Source of the DNA: Cricetomys ansorgei
Lineage: Eukaryota; Chordata; Mammalia; Rodentia; Nesomyidae
Length of the DNA: 64,000 nucleotides
Direction of reading: 5' to 3'
Assembly: GCA_026225945.1 (NCBI GenBank)
Contig: JAMJFZ010000818.1
Location: 804,501-868,500, forward strand
In this document: positions 63,272 to 64,000 of the stretch, in pieces
Numbering within the stretch: the stretch's first letter is position 1
Layout: each line of letters opens with the position of its first letter
Notes under the pieces: generated by a model
The model's database searches: none
Told to the model about the DNA's origin: nothing
The model's input: only the letters and a program-made list of their open reading frames with translations
Made by a program: the position numbers and the translations under genes

Positions 63272-63684
63272 TCAGTACGATAGCCCTCGCCCAAGCTCTG
63301 CTGTGGCTTCCTTCTCAAAGTAAGGCCTGGATCCTGGCAGCAGGGTTCCGCAGGGCCGGAGGGGCTCCGCCCCTCCATTCTCTCACTCTAACCCTGTCTC
63401 CCAGCTCACCTGCCAACTGGCTCCACTCAGCCATGGTCGCTTCTGAACAGCCTGTGCAGGGCTTTCGCACTGGCTGCTCCTGCAGGTTCCAACAGTAGAC
63501 ACCTCCCCCACACACCATCACCTGCTTCCAGATTCAAGAAGGGTTAGCTCTCACTTCCTCACAGAGCCGTAGCCCACAGCCCTGGTGCTCGTCGCAGCTT
63601 GCCCCACACCCTGGGTTTCTAATCTCATCTTCCTTTACACTTCTATTTTCCTCTTCGTTATACTGTTATTTCTTTGTATGCTTA
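63272..63684. other. No recognised feature
   Basis: About 0.4 kb unassigned. Confidence 0.5.
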
Positions 63685-63830
63685 TTTTGTGTGCAAGTAT
63701 ATGTGGGCATGTGCATGTGGAGTTCAGAGGTCAACTTGCTGGAGTCGGTTCCCTCCTTCTACCATGTGGGTTCCAGGGATTGAATTCAGGCCCTTGGGCT
63801 TGGCAGCAGAGCCTTTAACCACTGGATGGC
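63685..63830 (-). mobile_element. B3 SINE
   Basis: GGAGTTCAGAGGTCAACTTG, GGAGTCGGTTCCCTCCTTCT and CTTGGGCTTGGCAGCAGAGC, reversed and well preserved. The last 170 bases of the window show nothing recognisable. Confidence 0.93.
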
Positions 63831-64000
63831 AGACAAAGTGACTAATCGGAGGAAGAGTTAGCAGAATAAAGATGTGGCCAACTCTCACGAGAAAAGGGCT
63901 CTCGGCTCAGTTAAAGTGAGTTACATAGGCGTTAGAGTCAGGCAGTTGAGAAGTAGGCTGAAGAGTCGGTAAGAAAAGTTAATAAGAGAAGTCAGTTGAG

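Larger units (their letters stand above)
14614..64000 (+). other. Taok3: Probable Taok3 first intron(s)
   Basis: From the candidate donor to the right edge I find no exon of any gene I recognise. In particular I find no match to the TAOK3 N-terminus (MRKGVLKDPEIADLF) on the plus strand. The segment is SINE-rich, as expected of a long rodent first intron. Further noncoding 5' exons could be present and would not be visible without transcripts. Confidence 0.6.

Noticed and set aside
14614..64000. Taok3 coding exons
   Set aside because: I looked for the conserved N-terminus of TAOK3 and for kinase motifs such as HRDIKAGN and DFG on the plus strand and found none, so coding probably begins past the right edge.

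Overview
This is nuclear DNA of a muroid rodent. B1, B2/B3, ID and composite B1-ID SINEs, rodent LTR elements and (CA)n/(CT)n microsatellites fill most of it. The youngest-looking B1 copies share a 3' variant reading TTACAACAGAG where, as I recall, the house mouse and rat consensus reads CTACACAGAG. That suggests a muroid lineage other than Mus or Rattus; I cannot fix the genus. There is no bacterial, plasmid or phage content, so long open frames here are not evidence of genes.

Left part (about 1-9,960): the 5' half of Suds3, on the minus strand. Suds3 encodes a SIN3A-HDAC corepressor subunit. I recognise five coding exons at 9529-9670, 7160-7229, 4485-4540, 3036-3107 and 1319-1338. All have consensus splice sites and compatible phases, and they encode residues 1-120. 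The fifth is a 20-nt microexon. The remaining exons lie beyond the left edge. The start codon sits in a CpG island with two ETS-type sites.

Centre (about 9,960-15,400): a spacer of about 4.3 kb leads to a second, strong CpG island at 14,160-15,110. By the conserved head-to-head order of SUDS3 and TAOK3 in human and mouse, this is most likely the Taok3 promoter with its noncoding first exon on the plus strand. I found no Taok3 coding exon.

Right part (about 14,600-64,000): almost certainly the first intron(s) of Taok3. It holds dozens of SINEs in both orientations, several solo LTR-like elements, two antisense L1 relics each split by a younger SINE, one URR1-type hAT element with a perfect 8-bp target duplication, and large simple repeats. 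These include a 64-bp higher-order repeat, a 170-nt pyrimidine tract and a 420-bp TA/TG tract. Blocks without recognisable repeats are candidates for intronic enhancers; two carry notable motif clusters (17.05-17.29 kb and 45.36-45.66 kb).

I see no undescribed gene system. The most useful observations are the microexon, candidate CTCF, NRF1 and RFX sites, an inverted pair of 300-bp repeats around the Suds3 promoter, nested transposon insertions, and the B1 variant as a lineage marker.
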